A DNA stretch of 64,000 bases from Siphonodentalium dalli (lineage: Eukaryota; Mollusca; Scaphopoda; Gadilida; Siphonodentaliidae): contig CP136062.1 in NCBI GenBank assembly GCA_032622095.1, positions 36,580,918 through 36,644,917 of the forward strand, given 5' to 3'. Below the pieces are notes generated by a model. It was not told the origin of the DNA and did not search any database. It worked only from the letters and a program-made list of their open reading frames with translations. Of this stretch, positions 60,330 through 64,000 are shown piece by piece. The position numbers were made by a program, and so were the translations under genes. The stretch's first letter is position 1, and every line of letters starts with the position of its first letter.

Positions 60330-60968
60330 GGCCAAACAAAGAAAGAGTTTTGGTTCTCGGGCAATCTTTTTTTCAAATCAATGAGGGAGGGATGGTTTTA
60401 TTTTTATTTTTTATTAGTAAGCATGGACAAAGATACATTCCTCTGTCTAGTAATAACCAGAAATGTAGAGGGAACTGTTATGCATATAAACTCATTTAAT
60501 CTTATATATAAAAATGACATTGTACACACCAGTGTATGACTGGGATTACCTAACATTATATAATGCCCCTGACATTTATAACTACTGTTATTGTTGTCTA
60601 AAAACTGATACCTCCCATTCTAATATGTGATCCTGAATTTAATCCTGTGCCTTTCAATTGCATGGAGTTAGTGTAAGTTAGTTCACAATGACTTATTGTA
60701 AGAAGAGCATGAGGATCAGCTAATCATTTTCTTAATTGTAGTCATATTCTTCATGTTGTAAGCCTGCAAGTCACTTTTTAACACATAACATGTTAGAGCT
60801 CAATGCACATTAATATTCAACACATATATACTATGGACATGTTTATAAAAAATTATTTTTTCGTAAGTTTTTTTGTCATAACATCAGGCATTGCAATAAA
60901 AAGGACTAATGCGGCCATTTTTATTCAATGCGGCGGGGCCTGAGAACCAAAACCATTTTTGTTTTGCC
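60330..60968. mobile_element. 639-bp TIR element with TAA duplication
   Basis: The left end GGCCAAACAAAGAAAGAGTT and the right end (reverse complement GGCAAAACAAAAATGGTTTT) are followed by TTGGTTCTC(G/A)GGC in both arms, about 35 bases in all. TAA flanks both ends (60327-60329 and 60969-60971). It is non-coding. The ends and duplication fit PIF/Harbinger-type elements. Confidence 0.8.
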
Positions 60969-61429
60969 TAACCTCAGTTTATTTACATTTAATTCACACT
61001 GTTAATTTGTGAGGTAAAATGAGTTTGTATTTATGTAAACACTGTGATAAAAAACAAAATTTTGCATTAATACATTACTACTTTCAGTTGGCTATTCTTC
61101 TTGTGGAGTTCAGAACAAATATAATACTTTTTTCTATCATAATTGTTATATTTTATTACAGTTGTTTGGGGGTTTTATGTGAGCTGGTTAACAACGCTAA
61201 ACCCCGATATAGAAAGATATCTGCATGGGGCTTCGACATGAAACAGCATTATCCCAACTGATTTCACTAACTGGTTTACGTTTACGGAAACTTGAACTAG
61301 CTCTTATTGGGCGTGGAAAATAGCAAGATTTGAAATCTGAATAGATTTTTATGTGTACTCATAACATGTATGGTACACATAATGCTGACATCAGGATCAA
61401 CAATCCGTCATTCGTCTGTCACTCTGTAG

Positions 61430-61660
61430 ACACTTTCTATCCGACTGATAACTCAAGTATTTGTTATCGAATTGATTTAATATTTTATGCGCACATGCTG
61501 CTCACCTATATAGTTTTTGGTGTTGATCGGGTTTGGGAATTATTAAAACTTTCCGTCCACCGATAGACATGTTTTATCGGATGCGATAACTCAAGTTTTT
61601 TTTGTCTGATCATGTTCATATTTTATGTGCAGGTTTATGATGACATTCCCCTCACCTGTA
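61430..61660. repeat. Two-unit array of a GATAACTCAAG repeat
   Basis: GATAACTCAAGTxTTTxTTxTC occurs near 61447 and 61585. Each is followed by ATTTTATGxGCA and a CTCACCTxTATAGTTTTT line. A partly paired TACGACCTTTTGAGAAAAGTTGTA hairpin starts the next repeat at about 61669. Confidence 0.7.
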
Positions 61661-61930
61661 TAGTTTTTATACGACCTTTTGAGAAAAGTTGTATTATTAG
61701 TTATGGCCATCCATCCATCAGTCGTTCGTCTGTCTGTCCATTAACATTTTTGGTTTTCGATCGAGAACTCCATTTTGGATTATTTTTTAGTCCACACCCA
61801 TTGACGTGAGGCACATGTATTCAACGGAATCCCAGCCATTGGATACATATAAGTGTATACCTCTAGTGGAATACAAGCCGGAACTATTCTTGTTGCGTTG
61901 TCGCCAAGAAAGATGACGTACATTACGTCG

Positions 61931-62242
61931 AGCATCCGCTTCCATTGATCCCCCCATAATAATTGGTTATTTGTCAGACTTAAATCACAATATAGGTAGC
62001 TATAGTAACAATGGAGGTGACAATCATGGATTGAACTTCTCTAACTGAACGGTGTATAATAAATACAGAACAACTTGCATCATAATCTCGAATCTTTTAT
62101 CGAACTCGTTGCGGACGGCGCAAAGTTATATTTCGCTCGAGCTACCCTCGCGAAATATATCCGTGCGCCATCCGCAACTCATTCAATAAAAGATTATCGA
62201 TTAAGATGAGCATTGTGTTCTGTCTATATCTGAACCAAAGTT
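61931..62242 (-). mobile_element. 312-bp element with large internal hairpin, copy 2
   Basis: The reverse complement of 47766-48077, equal in length and nearly identical. The internal stem (GTTGCGGACGGCGCA / TGCGCCATCCGCAAC) is kept. Confidence 0.9.
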
Positions 62243-62330
62243 GCTATCTGTATTTCCCACCTGAATATACCGGCCAATTTCGAATATGGATTCCGTCAAA
62301 TTATTTTTAAATGAATTACAGCCCTTTTTT

Positions 62331-62355
62331 AGTCGAGTTTTTAAAAAACTCGACT
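62331..62355. repeat. Perfect 12-bp-arm palindrome at the start of a repeat
   Basis: AGTCGAGTTTTT-A-AAAAACTCGACT. It marks the left end of the element whose core is the 160-bp array that follows. Confidence 0.95.
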
Positions 62356-62535
62356 TATGGTTCGACTAGGGACGGTTGGAGGGTGGGCGGGCCTAAAGAA
62401 TGCCTTATAACTTTGACATTTGTGAAAACATTTTGGTATGTGAGTTGCTGACTATTTACTGCCTGTAGAAAATGGGTCACGTCCGAACTTTTTGACAAGA
62501 GTTATCCGTCTTTGATGACTTTTTTTTTTAGTTGT

Positions 62536-63460
62536 TCACCGTTAGCGCGATAACTCACGCAAATATTAACCAATTTCAACAATATTCGGTATATGAGACT
62601 CTTGCAACAATATCTCGATGTTCGAAAACCAGGTTTGTCTGAATTTTTTTTCCGGAGTTATGGGTCTTAGTTTGTCTATTTTTAGCAATTTTATTTTATC
62701 ACCGTTAGCGCGATCACTCGATGAAATATTAATCGATTTCAACAATATTTGGTATATAAGTCTCCTGCAACAATATCTCGGACAAGTTCGAAAACCAGAG
62801 TTTTTTTCGCAGAGTTGTGGGTCTTAGTTTGTATATTTTTAGCAATGTTATCACCGTTAGCGCGATAACTCAATTTAATATTAACCAATTTCAACAATAT
62901 TTGGTATATGAGACTCTTGGAACAATACCTCAGACGAGTTTAAAAACCAGGTTTGTCCGAATTGTTTTCGCAGAGTTATGGGTCTTAGTTTGTCTATTTT
63001 TAGCAATGTTATCACCGTTAGCGCGATAACTCAATGAAATATTAATCGATTTCAACAATATTTGATACATGAGTCTCCTACAACAATATCTCGGACGAGT
63101 TCGAAAACCAGGTTTGTCCGAATTTATTTCGCAGAGTTATGGGTCTTAGTTTGTCTATTTTTAGCAATGTTATCACTGTTAGCGCGATAACTCAATGAAA
63201 TATTAACCGATTAAAAAAATATTTGGTATATGAGTCTCTTGCAACAATATCTCGGACGAGTTCGAAAACCTGGTTTGTCCGAAATTGTTTTCCTGAGTTA
63301 TGAGTCTTAGTTTGTCTATTTTAATAAAAATTGTATCACCGTTAGTGCGATAACTCAATGAAATATTAATGGATTCAATTGATATTTGGTATATAGGTCT
63401 ATTGCAATAATATACCACCGTCCGACTTGTTTTCCCGGAGTTGTGCACCTTATTGGCAGA
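62536..63460. repeat. Tandem array, about 160-bp units, six copies
   Basis: GTTAGCGCGATAACTCA, or a near variant, starts units at 62541, 62704, 62856, 63017, 63178 and 63341 (spacing 163, 152, 161, 161, 163). Each unit includes CAACAATATTTGGTATATGA, CAACAATATCTCGGACGAGT and TATGGGTCTTAGTTTGTCTA. The left hairpin, tandem cores of about 160 bp and distinct right flank resemble pearl/Helentron-associated elements of bivalves. That resemblance is from memory of the family and needs checking. Confidence 0.9.
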
Positions 63461-63519
63461 AGTTTGGTTCGACTGCCAAAAAAATCGACAAAAGCATCTT
63501 AGATGCGTACCCCTTGTTT

Positions 63520-64000
63520 TTACTTAGAATTTGACCATCTGTTAACATTTGTGGTTTCCGACGGACAACTCCAGTTTGGATTTTTTGAGCTGAACCAAAG
63601 TTGGTATGTGTATTTCCCAGCTAAAGATACAGGCCAAATTCGATTATGGGTTCCGTCCAATCATTTTTACATGAGTTGCGGTCCTTTTCAACTTAGAATC
63701 TGACCATCTGTTAACATTTTTGGTTTCCAACTGATAACTCCATTTGGATAATTTGATCTGAACCAAAGTTGGTATGTGTTTGTCCCAGCTAACAATACAG
63801 GCCAAGGTCGAATATGGGTTCCGTCCAATTATTTTTACATGAGTTACGGCCATTTTTAAACTTAGAATTTGACCGCAATTTGGCATTGAAATTAGGAGTA
63901 TATCAGATATTCTTCAAATGTAAGCTCAAAATGTTATTTTATTTTTGGTAGTACAATTTAAAATGGCTGAAGGGCATATTTGCCATGCCCTAGCAATGCT
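63520..64000. repeat. Tandem array, about 166-bp units, cut by the window end
   Basis: CTTAGAATxTGACCATCTGT and the ACCAAAGTTGGTATGTGT line recur near 63525 and 63692; a third, diverged unit starts near 63858. The last 331 bases match 46503-46835. Confidence 0.85.

Overview
This window looks like AT-rich intergenic and intronic DNA of an animal nuclear genome. It has no dense gene packing and no operons. It has GT-AG splice signals around recognisable exons, a short interstitial TTAGGG tract, and many mobile-element relics. The repeat style suggests a marine lophotrochozoan, possibly a gastropod-like mollusc: hairpin-started repeats with cores of about 160 bp, fold-back elements, and long strings of GTCCGTCC/CATCCATC type. 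That placement is inference; no species is claimed.

The only host gene I can support is a fibrinogen-related (FReD) lectin-like gene on the + strand. It has a threonine-rich mucin-like exon (15156-15521), a first fibrinogen-domain exon (24691-24800) and a second (32880-32976). The exons match in splice phase (1, then 0, then 1). Later exons are not visible and probably lie beyond the window or are unrecognised. Very large introns hold most of the transposon relics.

Layout. 1-5480: a GATA-motif repeat region, a perfect 27-bp-arm hairpin, a degraded DIRS-like tyrosine-recombinase retroelement on the - strand, a broken GC-rich coding patch and a 43-bp minisatellite. 5483-14783: a head-to-tail array of repeat units that nearly all start with CTAG and end in a microsatellite; it includes a 1.77-kb tandem duplication. 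15950-17150: two GC-rich repeat plus fold-back modules. 18072-23933: a Gypsy-type LTR retrotransposon with both LTRs and a 4-bp target duplication. It is itself broken by a 1.35-kb inverted-repeat element and is inserted inside an older - strand reading frame. 27040-31740: a diverged duplication, a small inverted-repeat element and a dead LINE with a 13-bp minisatellite inside its reading frame. 34000-43100: minisatellites, tandem duplications and fold-backs. 45390-53320: a mosaic of repeat fragments with sister copies elsewhere. 54400-64000: further inverted-repeat elements, including the sister copy of the 1.35-kb element, and several arrays with units of about 160 bp.

No tRNA, rRNA, CRISPR array or intact transposase or reverse transcriptase was found. 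All retroelement genes seen carry frameshifts, stops or lost catalytic residues. Four inverted-repeat elements share a 3-bp TAA/TTA target duplication, which suggests past PIF/Harbinger-type activity, but the transposase is not in this window.
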